Shown here: one piece after another, positions 48,715-57,609 of the stretch | Numbering within the stretch: position 1 is the stretch's first letter | Layout: every line of letters begins with the position of its first letter | Assembly (NCBI RefSeq): GCF_000423585.1 | Contig: NZ_AUIG01000024.1 | Coordinates: 1-64,000 of the forward strand | Origin: Salinimicrobium xinjiangense DSM 19287 | GTDB lineage: Bacteria; Bacteroidota; Bacteroidia; Flavobacteriales; Flavobacteriaceae | DNA length: 64,000 nt | Direction of reading: 5' to 3' | Program-made: the position numbers and the translations under genes | The notes under the pieces: generated by a model | The model's database searches: none | Told to the model about the DNA's origin: nothing | Seen by the model: only the letters and a program-made list of their open reading frames with translations

Positions 48715-48882
48715 CCCCTCGACTCCGCTCGGGGAGACAATTGTATAATCATCGAGCCTTTCCGACTCCCGCTAAAGACATATCCTAAAAAACCTTTTTA
48801 GAACCAAGATTCCTTTTCCAGAAGAGACCCCTCGACAAAGCCTGTGCCGAGCACAGCCGAGGTGCTCGGGGAGACAATGTCA
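48715..48882. repeat. CCCCTCGA...CGGGGAGACA palindromic repeats
   Basis: Two elements share the ends CCCCTCGAC and CTCGGGGAGACAA: a short one at 48715-48740 and a long one at 48828-48882 with an inserted GCCGAGCACAGC section. A partial TCGAGCCTTTCCGAC copy sits between them. All belong to the repeat cluster around the GIY-YIG gene. No coding potential is seen in 48539-48902. Confidence 0.6.
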
Positions 48883-48902
48883 AATTCAATATAATTTGTA
48901 TT

Positions 48903-51017
48903 TTAGGTTATCACCGTCCCATTCTTAACTCCGTCTTCATCTGGATTTAGGAACACGAGCTTACCTTCAGCATTTTCAGTCATGAGGATCATGCCTTCGC
49001 TTTCCACGCCTCTAAGCTTCCGCGGAGCAAGATTTACCAAAACTGTCACTTTCTTACCAACAATATCTTCAGGTTTAAAGCTCTCGGCTATTCCTGAAAC
49101 AATGGTGCGCACATCCAGCCCGGTATCTACCTTAAGCACAAGAAGCTTATTAGCTTTTGCCATTTTTTCAGCTTTCACAATAGTTCCCACCCGCAGGTCC
49201 ATTTTGCTAAACTCTTCAAAAGTGGCAATTTCTTTTTGCGATTCTGCTTTTTTATTATCGGCTATGTTTGCCGCTTTTGTTGCTTCAAGTTTATCCAATT
49301 GCTTCTGAATTTGTTCGTCTTCTATTTTTGAAAAAAGTAACTCCGCTTCACCTATGGCATGACCGGGTTCTAAAAGTTCTTTCCCTGCGCTTATTTGCTC
49401 CCATTCATTTTCTTCTACGCCCTCTCCAAATACAACTCCACTCATATTTATCACAGCTTCTGAAGTTGAACGTCCATAATCAAGCATACTTTTCAGCTTT
49501 TGAGAGGTAAAAGGCAGGAAAGGTTCACAGAGGCTAGCCAGGGCCGAGGCTATCTGTAAGGCCACATACATTATGGTCTTCACCCTATCCTCGTCTGTCT
49601 TTATGAGCTTCCAGGGTTCTTCATCTGCCAGGTATTTGTTTCCGAGGCGGGCCACATTCATTAGCTCGGCCTGTGCTTCCCGGAACCTGTAGCGGTCTAT
49701 GGAGCTGGCAATAACCGCAGGATAAGCTTTTAATTCGGTTAAAGTTTGTTCATCAACTTCTGAGAAGTTTCCCGGCTTCGGAACTATTCCGTCGTAATAT
49801 TTGTTGGTTAGCACCACTACCCGATTGATGAAATTGCCGAAGATAGCCACCAGCTCATTGTTATTCCTCGCCTGAAAATCCTTCCAGGTAAAGTCGTTAT
49901 CCTTAGTTTCGGGCGCATTGGCGGTCAAAGTATAACGTAAAACGTCCTGTTGCTTCGGGAACTCCTCCAAATATTCATGCAACCAAACCGCCCAGTTCTT
50001 TGAAGTGGAAAGCTTATTACCTTCGAGATTCAGGAATTCGTTTGCAGGCACGTTATCAGGTAAGATAAAACCACCTTCAGCTTTTAACATCGCCGGAAAT
50101 ATGATACAGTGAAAAACAATATTGTCCTTTCCAATAAAGTGAAGAAGCTTAGTATCCTCATCTTTCCAGTAAGGCTCCCAGTCTCTTCCGGTTTTCTCGG
50201 CCCACTCTTTTGTTGAAGAGATATAACCTATTGGCGCATCAAACCACACATATAGCACCTTGCCCTCTGCTCCATCTACCGGCACTGGGATTCCCCAATC
50301 AAGATCACGGGTAACGGCACGAGGGCGAAGTCCGTCATCGATCCAGGATTTTACCTGTCCGTACACATTCGGCTTCCAGTCTTTTTTATGACCTTCAAGG
50401 ATCCACTCCTTAAGCCAGCCTTCATATTGATCAAGCGGAAGGAACCAGTGTTTTGTTTCCTTTAAAGTTGGAATAGCACCGGTAATGGCCGACTTGGGAT
50501 TAATGAGATCTGTCGCATTGTGACTGGTGCCGCATTTTTCGCACTGGTCACCATAACTGCCATCAAAACCACATTTTGGACAGGTACCTACTACAAATCT
50601 ATCAGCAAGAAACTGTTCGGCTTTTTCATCGTAGAACTGCTGAGTTGTTTCTTCGGTGAACTTTCCGGCGTCGTAGAGTTTTTTAAAGAATTCCGAAGCT
50701 GTTTTATGGTGTATTTTTGCAGAAGTCCGCGAATAATTGTCAAAAGAAATTCCGAAGTCCTCAAAGCTCTGCTTTATGATCTTATGGTATTTATCAACTA
50801 CATCCTGGGGAGAAACGCCTTCTTTTTTCGCTTTTATGGTAATAGGCACTCCATGTTCATCACTCCCGCATACAAAAACCACATCTTTACCCTGCATTCT
50901 CTGGTAACGTGCAAAAATGTCGGCCGGCACGTAAACTCCGGCCAAATGGCCAATATGTATGGGCCCGTTTGTATAAGGAAGGGCTGCTGTGATCGTATAT
51001 CTTTTTGGTGAATTCAT
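48903..51017 (-). CDS. metG: Methionine--tRNA ligase
   Basis: Class I synthetase charging initiator and elongator tRNA-Met. The HIGH motif appears as [14 protein letters not shown]. Zinc-knuckle cysteines are in [20 protein letters not shown]. The KMSKS loop is the variant [13 protein letters not shown]-terminal EMAP-II-like tRNA-binding domain starts at about residue 595 ([17 protein letters not shown]). The 704 residues fit the dimeric E. coli-type enzyme. Confidence 0.97.
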   Translation of the reverse strand: MNSPKRYTITAALPYTNGPIHIGHLAGVYVPADIFARYQRMQGKDVVFVCGSDEHGVPITIKAKKEGVSPQDVVDKYHKIIKQSFEDFGISFDNYSRTSAKIHHKTASEFFKKLYDAGKFTEETTQQFYDEKAEQFLADRFVVGTCPKCGFDGSYGDQCEKCGTSHNATDLINPKSAITGAIPTLKETKHWFLPLDQYEGWLKEWILEGHKKDWKPNVYGQVKSWIDDGLRPRAVTRDLDWGIPVPVDGAEGKVLYVWFDAPIGYISSTKEWAEKTGRDWEPYWKDEDTKLLHFIGKDNIVFHCIIFPAMLKAEGGFILPDNVPANEFLNLEGNKLSTSKNWAVWLHEYLEEFPKQQDVLRYTLTANAPETKDNDFTWKDFQARNNNELVAIFGNFINRVVVLTNKYYDGIVPKPGNFSEVDEQTLTELKAYPAVIASSIDRYRFREAQAELMNVARLGNKYLADEEPWKLIKTDEDRVKTIMYVALQIASALASLCEPFLPFTSQKLKSMLDYGRSTSEAVINMSGVVFGEGVEENEWEQISAGKELLEPGHAIGEAELLFSKIEDEQIQKQLDKLEATKAANIADNKKAESQKEIATFEEFSKMDLRVGTIVKAEKMAKANKLLVLKVDTGLDVRTIVSGIAESFKPEDIVGKKVTVLVNLAPRKLRGVESEGMILMTENAEGKLVFLNPDEDGVKNGTVIT

Positions 51018-51129
51018 GTTAAAATTTAAAGTCTGTAAAGTTAAGCAAGTGGAGGGGAATACAAGTTAAATTTTAGCAAAAGGGCGTGCCTATGCGGCAA
51101 ATCTTACGCACTTTAGTAAAAAAATAATC

Positions 51130-51711
51130 ATGAGGAAAGTTTTAATCCTGGGGCTGATTTTGCTCGCTGCAGGTTGTAAAAGCAGAAAAATAACTTCTAA
51201 TTCTCCCGAAAAATTCCAGCTTGAAAACCTTGAGGGAATAATTGCAGATAATAACCTTAAAGAAATATTTCCCGAAGCCCGAATAGCTGAAGGCATCGAT
51301 CTTTTTGAAGAGGGAACTGTGGAACTTCCCTATAGCATTCTTTATCCCGAAACTGCAGACCAGCTTTTGATCATCTGGGAAGATGAAAGTCGTACTCGTC
51401 CTTACCAGCTCTATTTCGATAATGAAGGAAAATGGAGTACAAAGAATGGAATTAAGGTAGGCACTACATATGAAGAACTGGAAAGGATCAATAATGGCCC
51501 AATAAAATTCTATGGTTTTGGATGGGATTACAGCGGCGCGGTTGACTGGAATGACGGCAAACTGGCCGATTCTAATATTCGGGTTTTTCTGGCTCCTGTC
51601 AATGCCCCTCCACAAAGATTTTATGGCGACCAGATCATTGAAGCAGATCCCGAAGATATCCTCAATCTTAATCTAAGAGTGAGAGCTGTGATGCTCCACA
51701 ACGGCAAATAA
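51130..51711 (+). CDS. Lipoprotein of unknown function
   Basis: A 193-residue lipoprotein: MRKVLILGLILLAAGC (lipobox AAGC, Cys16). The mature part contains GIIADNNLKEIFPEARIAEGIDLFEEGT and a WEDESRTRPYQLYFDNEGKWSTKNGIKVGTTYEELE segment, a layout seen in other Bacteroidota lipoproteins without known role. It is divergent from metG and 8 bp upstream of yraN, so probably co-transcribed with it. Confidence 0.7.
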   Translation: MRKVLILGLILLAAGCKSRKITSNSPEKFQLENLEGIIADNNLKEIFPEARIAEGIDLFEEGTVELPYSILYPETADQLLIIWEDESRTRPYQLYFDNEGKWSTKNGIKVGTTYEELERINNGPIKFYGFGWDYSGAVDWNDGKLADSNIRVFLAPVNAPPQRFYGDQIIEADPEDILNLNLRVRAVMLHNGK

Positions 51712-51719
51712 TTTGTCTT

Positions 51720-52079
51720 ATGGCACGACACAATGAGCTGGGAAAGGAAGGAGAAGAGATGGCCGTGGCTCATCTTTTAAAAACCGGCTACAAAATTGTT
51801 GCGCGGAATTTTCTATACCAGAAGGCAGAAGTGGATATCATTGCCCGTAAGGATAATATCCTGGCGGTAGTTGAAGTAAAAACCCGAAGCACTCCAGATT
51901 TTGGGGATCCGCAGGAATTTGTAAAGAAGAAACAGATCAATCAGCTGGTAAAGGCAATCGACTTTTTTGTTAATGAGCATAATCTTGATGTGGAAGTAAG
52001 ATTTGACATTATTGCCATTATCAAGAACAAAGCGGGTACAAGACTGGAGCATCTGGAAGATGCATTTTTGCACTTCTAA
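51720..52079 (+). CDS. yraN: YraN family (UPF0102) nuclease-fold protein
   Basis: A 119-residue restriction-endonuclease-fold protein. The PD-(D/E)xK-like core reads GKEGEEMAVAHLLKTGYKIVARNF, then AEVDIIARKDNILAVVEVKTR, giving Glu/Asp-x10-Glu-Val-Lys. The family may act in DNA processing, but its role is not settled. Length is typical. It overlaps the converging DUF421 gene by 4 bp. Confidence 0.9.
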   Translation: MARHNELGKEGEEMAVAHLLKTGYKIVARNFLYQKAEVDIIARKDNILAVVEVKTRSTPDFGDPQEFVKKKQINQLVKAIDFFVNEHNLDVEVRFDIIAIIKNKAGTRLEHLEDAFLHF

Positions 52080-52609
52080 AGTTCGTTTTTCTCGAGCAGT
52101 TCTTTGAAAGTTGAGGTCTTTCCTTCTTTTGATTTTCCGATTACAGATAAAGTCGCATCTATTTCAAGAATTACGGCGGCAACATCATCCATACTTCCAA
52201 ATCCTTTTTTCCTGGCTGCACCAATTACTTTGCTCTTGTCAAGTCTCTCTTTGTGAAGGTTCTTTTGAATAAACTCTCCATCGTAGAACAGTAAGGTGGG
52301 TGAAGTATTGAAAATGTTTTTGAACATTTTTGACTTTCCTTCAAAATAGGCAAAAATGAACTGTAATACTGCAAGTAGGATAAAAGCGGTAAGCGCTTCA
52401 GAAATCGAAAGATCTTTTGTGGTGAGTGTACGACCGAAAACAGCACCCACTGCAACAGCAATTACAAAGTCAAAAGCGCTTATATTGGCCAGAGTTCTCT
52501 TTCCGGAAACCCGAAGAATAAGCACAATTGCTATATAAGCAGTAAAACCTACGACAATGATACGTATGATTGGCTGAATCCCGTTCCACAAGAAAGTAGT
52601 GTCGTCCAT
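52076..52609 (-). CDS. DUF421 (YetF-type) membrane protein
   Basis: A 177-residue protein with three hydrophobic segments in the N-terminal ~95 residues, containing the family motif RVSGKRTLANISAFDFVIAVAVGAVFGRTL. A soluble C-terminal domain (SPTLLFYDGEFIQKNLHKERLDKSKVIGAARKKGFGSMDDVAAVILEIDATLSVIGK) follows. Function unknown. It is followed 9 bp upstream by the DUF389 gene, in the same direction. Confidence 0.88.
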   Translation of the reverse strand: MDDTTFLWNGIQPIIRIIVVGFTAYIAIVLILRVSGKRTLANISAFDFVIAVAVGAVFGRTLTTKDLSISEALTAFILLAVLQFIFAYFEGKSKMFKNIFNTSPTLLFYDGEFIQKNLHKERLDKSKVIGAARKKGFGSMDDVAAVILEIDATLSVIGKSKEGKTSTFKELLEKNEL

Positions 52610-52618
52610 GGCTCTTAC

Positions 52619-53878
52619 TTATCTTTCAACAAAATTAATTTCGAAGACCTCATAGAGATTTTCCACCTCGTAATTCATATTCTGCTTCAAATGTCTAATT
52701 ACTTCCGTTTTTGCTTTTTCTTTGTTCAGAGCCGTATCCCTTAACATTAAAGTGGCAGCAAAGTTAGCCACGGGAGTGCCTTCAAATTTCTCATTGGTGA
52801 AAGTTACATCTTTATTCAGAACCAGGATATATGGAATCTTTTGAAGTTCTGCATCAAAGACTTCGTTAAGTTCAGTATTCATACTGGCTTTTCGGAGAAA
52901 AGGCGGCTGACTAAATTGCCAGAACATCATGGCTCCAATCCCCAAAATAACAATTCCGGTGGTGACGAGTCCTATCATTTTGCTACCCTTTAAGAACCGA
53001 ACTCCGCGGGGACTAACTTTTCCAAAAAAGTAGAAGACCAGAGTCGCTGTAATATGGATCCCCAATAGCTGTAAAAGGATCCTGAAGAGACCACTAAAAA
53101 CCACTTGCCAATCCATCATGTACATTCCGGCACCAACAAGTCCCACCGGCGGGGCAAGAGAAGCTGCCACTAAAATACCTACAGCTGCTCCGGAAACAAG
53201 ACTATCTCTTTCACTTTGGCAAATATTCACCGCTCCCGCAAATCCTGAAACCAATGGTAGTAATATCGCAAATTTAGAAACCTGGCTTATCTGCTCCATT
53301 AGCGGAGTAAGGGTCTTTAGCGGAAATAACAGTGTCATAATAAAACTGGCCACAATCCCTGTAATAATAGCAATTCCATATCTCCCAAGGCTACTTTTTA
53401 GCAGATCTGCTTTCCCGGCAGCCGTTGCTAAAGCAGCATTCATAGCAGGACCGGCAAAAGGCGCAACCAGCATGGCGGCAACCAGTAAATAACTCGTACT
53501 GGTAAAGAGTCCTATCCACACAATAATTCCAGCCACTAGTGAGTAACCTATAAGTCCAAACTTAGATCCCACACTCTGTATTCCCCCCAGGTAAATCTCA
53601 AGAGAACTTTTAGGCTGTACATCGGCTACCTGGTCTGGTGCTTCAGAAGCCGGGGGATACATAGAGATTACTCCCCGGGGAATGAGGTTCACCTCAGGTT
53701 CCTCATACTCATCAATCCTTTTCAAAAAATCATTGACCTTTTCATTGGGAAGAAAAACGTAGAAAACATCATGTTCTTCATTAGGAAGGAAGATCGTATT
53801 CTTCCCCTGGAATTCCTCCACTGTCTCTAATACCTCTTTTTTATGTCCTTTAGGGATCTTGATTAAAAGTTGTCGCAT
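52619..53878 (-). CDS. DUF389 (TIGR00341-type) membrane protein
   Basis: A 419-residue protein. A cytoplasmic domain (1-70, LLIKIPKGHKKEVLETVEE) precedes at least six hydrophobic segments (about 105-330) containing LLVAAMLVAPFAGPAMNAALATAAGKADLLKSS and LVSGAAVGILVAASLAPPVGLVGAG, the DUF389 signatures. A soluble C-terminal domain follows (NTELNEVFDAELQKIPYILVLNKD). Function unknown. Head of a two-gene unit with DUF421, divergent from the antiporter gene. Confidence 0.88.
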   Translation of the reverse strand: MRQLLIKIPKGHKKEVLETVEEFQGKNTIFLPNEEHDVFYVFLPNEKVNDFLKRIDEYEEPEVNLIPRGVISMYPPASEAPDQVADVQPKSSLEIYLGGIQSVGSKFGLIGYSLVAGIIVWIGLFTSTSYLLVAAMLVAPFAGPAMNAALATAAGKADLLKSSLGRYGIAIITGIVASFIMTLLFPLKTLTPLMEQISQVSKFAILLPLVSGFAGAVNICQSERDSLVSGAAVGILVAASLAPPVGLVGAGMYMMDWQVVFSGLFRILLQLLGIHITATLVFYFFGKVSPRGVRFLKGSKMIGLVTTGIVILGIGAMMFWQFSQPPFLRKASMNTELNEVFDAELQKIPYILVLNKDVTFTNEKFEGTPVANFAATLMLRDTALNKEKAKTEVIRHLKQNMNYEVENLYEVFEINFVER

Positions 53879-53957
53879 GAAAATTTCTTTGTTTTGTAAG
53901 CAGATAAAGCTTCTGAGGACCTGCCTGCACTACAAGATAAAAGAAAGTGAGAAAAAG

Positions 53958-53996
53958 AGCCATAGCCTTAAGGGAACTTTAAGGCTTTCTGGCTCA
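53958..53996. other. Nested hairpin between DUF389 and the antiporter
   Basis: GAGCCA/TGGCTC forms the outer stem and AGCCTTAA/TTAAGGCT the inner stem over a 7-nt loop, in the 223-bp divergent gap. No T-run follows on either strand. It may be an RNA element, an operator or a remnant; the sequence does not decide. Confidence 0.45.
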
Positions 53997-54101
53997 GGCT
54001 GGTCAGTCCCTGAGGGTTCAAAATCAGACATTTAAATAAATCTTAAGAAAATAGAAGCAGCAACTTCCTAAATTTAAAGGAGCCATCAAAAAGATCTACC
54101 T

Positions 54102-55361
54102 ATGGATTTAATGCTCATCATTTTCTTTATAAGTCTCCTGATCATACTGTCAGGTGCATTCTACAAGAAAATCCAGAACATTTCAATTACGGAACCATTC
54201 CTTGCACTTGCTTTAGGCGTGTTAGTTGGTCCTGATGTTTTAAATGTTATAGAATCTACAGATTCTGAAAGTGAATTTAAAGTGCTCGAACTCGCCTGCC
54301 AGTTTACAATAGCAATGGCACTAATGGCAACAGCATTGCGACTGCCAAAACACATTTTCAGAAAGAATGCTACTTCACTTACCAACCTGGTCATTTTCGG
54401 CATGATCTTCATGTGGGGCCTGAGCAGCGGAATAATTTATTTGCTGCTTCCCGACTTTTCAGTTTTTGAGTGCCTTTTGATCGGAGCTATTATTACTCCT
54501 ACAGATCCTGTGGTCGCATCCACTCTGGTTACCGGAGAAAAAGCTGAAAAATATCTCCCGGAAAATATTCGGAATACGTTGTCTTTTGAAGCAGGTGCTA
54601 ATGACGGTTTTGCTTATCCCATCGTTTTTTTGGCGCTCTACCTGCTGGGTGCAGAGGGCGGTGGAGATCTGGGTCAGTGGTTTACAAAAGTGCTGCTTTA
54701 CGAAAATATCTTATGTGCTATTTTGGCTTATGGCGTTGGGTATGGCTGCGGTTTCCTGATGAAGAAGGCACATAAAGCGGGGTTTCTCAATACTAAAACC
54801 CTGTTGTCCTTTTCTATTGCTGTGGCGTTGCTGCTTTTGGGCGGTTTCCACATCTTAGAAATGAATCCTATTATCGCTGTATTTGTAGGCGGCTTTGCAT
54901 TCGCAAAGGATATTACTGCAAATGAAGATATTGAAGAAGAAAGGATACAGGAGACTATGGAACGGCTTACCACTGTGCCGGTATTCTTCATTTTGGGTCT
55001 TATGCTCCCCTGGCAGGACTGGTACAGCATGGGCTGGACGGCAGTCTGGATAGTTATTCTCATCCTACTTTTTAGAAGGCTACCTGCCCTTTTGCTGCTC
55101 ATGCCCGTCATGCCAAAATTCCGGAAAAAGATCTACAGCGTGCTCATCATGGGATGGTTTGGGCCTATTGGAGTTGCCGCACTCTATTACGCGGTAATAT
55201 CAAAGGATAAGGCACATTTTGAAGACGCCTGGATCATTCCAAGCCTTATAGTAGCCGCTTCGACAGTTGTTCATGGACTTACCAGTGTTCCTCTTGAAAA
55301 GCTCTACCACGACTCCACTGAGGGAACGAATGAGCGGGAGAATCTGGATAGTAGAACGTAA
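54102..55361 (+). CDS. CPA1-type Na+(K+)/H+ antiporter
   Basis: A 419-residue membrane antiporter with about 11-12 hydrophobic segments. The ion-site motifs are TPTDPVVASTLVTG (about 130-143) and FEAGANDGFAYPIVFLALYL, equivalent to the NhaP/NHE Asn-Asp motif. A conserved Arg is in MGWFGPIGVAALYYA. There is no C-terminal TrkA domain. Probably exchanges cations for protons across the inner membrane. Convergent with the mfd-side genes; two hairpin terminators follow. Confidence 0.88.
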   Translation: MDLMLIIFFISLLIILSGAFYKKIQNISITEPFLALALGVLVGPDVLNVIESTDSESEFKVLELACQFTIAMALMATALRLPKHIFRKNATSLTNLVIFGMIFMWGLSSGIIYLLLPDFSVFECLLIGAIITPTDPVVASTLVTGEKAEKYLPENIRNTLSFEAGANDGFAYPIVFLALYLLGAEGGGDLGQWFTKVLLYENILCAILAYGVGYGCGFLMKKAHKAGFLNTKTLLSFSIAVALLLLGGFHILEMNPIIAVFVGGFAFAKDITANEDIEEERIQETMERLTTVPVFFILGLMLPWQDWYSMGWTAVWIVILILLFRRLPALLLLMPVMPKFRKKIYSVLIMGWFGPIGVAALYYAVISKDKAHFEDAWIIPSLIVAASTVVHGLTSVPLEKLYHDSTEGTNERENLDSRT

Positions 55362-55372
55362 TTAAGAAAGAC

Positions 55373-55441
55373 CTCACAGGTCTCAAATACCTGTGAGATC
55401 TGCTGCAAATAACCTGTCAAAAATGACATTTTTGACAGGTT
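55373..55441 (+). terminator. Double terminator after the antiporter gene
   Basis: CTCACAGGT/ACCTGTGAG (55373-55397) is followed by AACCTGTCAAAAATG/CATTTTTGACAGGTT (55411-55441, 15-bp perfect arms, 1-nt centre) and then TCTATTTTTCC. The second stem shares its CAAAAATG-CATTTTTG centre with the stem after mfd at 57575-57609. Confidence 0.75.
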
Positions 55442-55474
55442 CTATTTTTCCTCATTAAATTTCCCCCTCCGGCG

Positions 55475-55603
55475 TCAGGGGGCTTCCACAGTTGCTTTCA
55501 CATCCAACGGCTGCAGCACCTTCAAAGCTTTATCCACCGAAGTCACTTTCTCAAAAGTGAGCAACAACCTCAACCCGCTGCGGCTTTTCTTTTCTTTCAT
55601 GGT
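55475..55603 (-). pseudogene. Displaced duplicate of the mfd 3' end
   Basis: Read leftward this encodes TMKEKKSRSGLRLLLTFEKV and goes on to PLDVKATVEAP, nearly the same as the last ~42 residues of Mfd (TMKEKKTRSG ... PLDIKVEVEVEEK). Over 104 bp (55500-55603 against 57641-57743) about 85% of bases match by eye, with many differences at third codon positions. Upstream of it there is no Mfd coding sequence. The two copies lie in the same orientation and bracket the genes at 55751-57555. Confidence 0.88.
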
Positions 55604-55750
55604 ATTGTTGTGGAAAAGAGAAAAATGTAAACTTTTTCTTGCATAATTCAAAAAAAAACAAATTGCTCCATCTATTGCATTTTTGTCGCAGCACGACACT
55701 GCCTCCCTACCTTAAATGCAGGTTTTAATTAATCTTCTATAAAATATAAA

Positions 55751-57127
55751 ATGAAGAAAATTTACCTGCTCGTTTGTTTATTTGCTTTGGCCTTTGTTAG
55801 TTGCCAAAAAGAGGAACTACTTCCTGCTGAAACTCAGAATTCTTTTTTGGAAACAGTTTCCGAAAAGGAAGCTTTAGATCTGTTAAATAACTTTTCCGGC
55901 AACAGGAAATCTTTAAAAAGTGCCGATTATTCTTATGCTGAACCTCATTGGGATTCTATGACTTACGAAGAGTTATTAAATACTGAAGAAAAGATCCTTG
56001 TTATTCCCGCAACTATCAAAAACAATAGTGGAAATAGCCGGATTTTAATGATGAAATTAGAAGGTTTTGTAGAAGGAAGAATACTCACACTGTATAAGGA
56101 TGAAAAAATCTCAACTAAATTTTTTTCAGGAAAAATGAGCATTAAAACCTTAGATGGTGAATCTTTGGTTGGATACAAATTAAACGATGGGGTTTTAGTT
56201 TCCAAATTTCTTCCTAAATCAACAAAATCAACTTCTAAGACGAGCAGTCCTTGTGATTCATACAAAACGGGTGAGGATTGGAATTGCGGAGAATTGGATG
56301 AGGTTTATCTCGAGGGCACCACTTCTGAACCAACTCCATATGTCTCCATATCTACAATTTATGCTATTGATGGTGGTGGTACAGAAGAGGAAAATTATTA
56401 CTACAAAGCCTACGATGACGGCGGCGGTGGCGGAGGAGGCGAAACCTCAACTACCCCAGAACCGAATGAGGAAGAGGATAAAATTGATGATAGTGAACTG
56501 AAGGACAAAGAAAAATGTATAAATGATTTACTAGATAAAAATGGAAATTCCTTTGTCAAAGATTTGTTAGCCAAGTTTAAAGGAGATGGTACTGAATTTG
56601 ATATTAAAATTTTATCAAAAGATAAAGTATGGTCGGAAAATTTACAGGATTACGTTAACGCCATAACAAGATCTCCTGTAAATAATGTTATTGAAATACA
56701 TATCAGCTCGACAAATGCTAATGGAAATTCTGCTCTAGCTGTTACTCGAACCTTACTTCATGAATATATACACGCTGATATCTTTAGAAAATTGGAAAGT
56801 AGGACGAATACCATTCTTGAATTAAATTTCAAAAATATTTTTGAACAATATGAAGAAGATCATCATGAAACTATGGCGTCGTTATATGTAGAAAGTATGC
56901 GAGATGCCCTTAAGAATTTTCATCAAACTGCCTTGACAGCAGATTATAATGCATACGTCAATTACTTCGGAACTCCACCAAGTGACTTTTTTTATGAGGC
57001 ATTAGCATGGCAGGGGTTAAAAAATCATAATGTTCAGGCATATGTAAACCTAACGGAGGAAGTAAAAAAGCTTATTTTAGCTGAAGAACAAAAATTAGGA
57101 TTATTAGGTAAAGACTGCCCACAATGA
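55751..57127 (+). CDS. HExxH lipoprotein, putative secreted metallopeptidase
   Basis: A 458-residue lipoprotein: MKKIYLLVCLFALAFVSC (Cys18). An N-terminal region to ~180 is followed by a glycine/acidic linker (DDGGGGGGGETSTTPEP, about residue 221-237). The C-terminal domain has LLHEYIHADIF with His337-Glu-x-x-His341, a zinc-site motif, and DHHE at 370-373 as a possible third-ligand region. Family not recognised; a peptidase role is inference. The gene is AT-rich compared with its neighbours and lies in the segment bracketed by the mfd duplication. Confidence 0.72.
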   Translation: MKKIYLLVCLFALAFVSCQKEELLPAETQNSFLETVSEKEALDLLNNFSGNRKSLKSADYSYAEPHWDSMTYEELLNTEEKILVIPATIKNNSGNSRILMMKLEGFVEGRILTLYKDEKISTKFFSGKMSIKTLDGESLVGYKLNDGVLVSKFLPKSTKSTSKTSSPCDSYKTGEDWNCGELDEVYLEGTTSEPTPYVSISTIYAIDGGGTEEENYYYKAYDDGGGGGGGETSTTPEPNEEEDKIDDSELKDKEKCINDLLDKNGNSFVKDLLAKFKGDGTEFDIKILSKDKVWSENLQDYVNAITRSPVNNVIEIHISSTNANGNSALAVTRTLLHEYIHADIFRKLESRTNTILELNFKNIFEQYEEDHHETMASLYVESMRDALKNFHQTALTADYNAYVNYFGTPPSDFFYEALAWQGLKNHNVQAYVNLTEEVKKLILAEEQKLGLLGKDCPQ

Positions 57128-57555
57128 AAATATTGAAAAGATACATTGTTTTAGTTGTCACCTTGTTAGGGTGTTTTTCACATGCTCAGAATGACATGAC
57201 CTCTTATAAATTCAAGGATACCATATTTTTTGAATTAGATGAAAGTTATTTTCTAAAAGGAAGGTACGATGAGAATTTGCTCTATATTAAGGATGCTTTA
57301 AAAGACGAAGGTTCTTCAGAAACTTTCCTGTTTAAAATAATGGAGCGAAGAAGTGATATCGCCCCCCCAAAAAAAATTGAAAATTTTCAACAATATATTA
57401 GAAATTCCGATTTTTTTAATGAGGAAAAGAAAGTAAATAAACTGAGAGATTACAGACTCGCTTCTCATCTTCAAAATTTTACAATATACCTGGTGGATTA
57501 TAACTGTGAACCTCCTAAATATTTTCGGGTTTACCCATTGACTGAAATAGAATAG
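57124..57555 (+). CDS. Small secreted protein, partner of the HExxH lipoprotein
   Basis: A 143-residue protein with a signal peptide (about 1-22, ending SHAQ). The mature part is charged and AT-rich in codon use: ESYFLKGRYDENLLYIKDALKDEG, then a Lys-rich middle and an acidic end. No family recognised. Its ATG overlaps the stop of the lipoprotein gene by 4 bp, so the two are translationally coupled and probably work together. A role as inhibitor or chaperone of the lipoprotein is only a guess. Confidence 0.7.
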   Translation: MKILKRYIVLVVTLLGCFSHAQNDMTSYKFKDTIFFELDESYFLKGRYDENLLYIKDALKDEGSSETFLFKIMERRSDIAPPKKIENFQQYIRNSDFFNEEKKVNKLRDYRLASHLQNFTIYLVDYNCEPPKYFRVYPLTEIE

Positions 57556-57574
57556 ATACTGGCCAAGAGCAGAT

Positions 57575-57609
57575 AACACCTCTCAAAAATGTCATTTTTG
57601 AGAGGTGTT
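57575..57609. terminator. Shared terminator of mfd and the AT-rich cassette
   Basis: AACACCTCTCAAAAATG and CATTTTTGAGAGGTGTT form 17-bp perfect arms around a single base. Rightward it is followed by ATTTTTCC, so it best ends the plus-strand genes. It overlaps the mfd stop codon. Confidence 0.75.

Noticed and set aside
48145-48882. Insertion sequence around the GIY-YIG gene
   Set aside because: The flanking repeats are direct and internally palindromic, no transposase is present and no target duplication is seen, so a classic IS is not supported.
55475-55699. 74-residue gene
   Set aside because: Its C-terminal half is the displaced mfd end and the N-terminal half is unrelated intergenic sequence, so it is a fragment rather than a gene.
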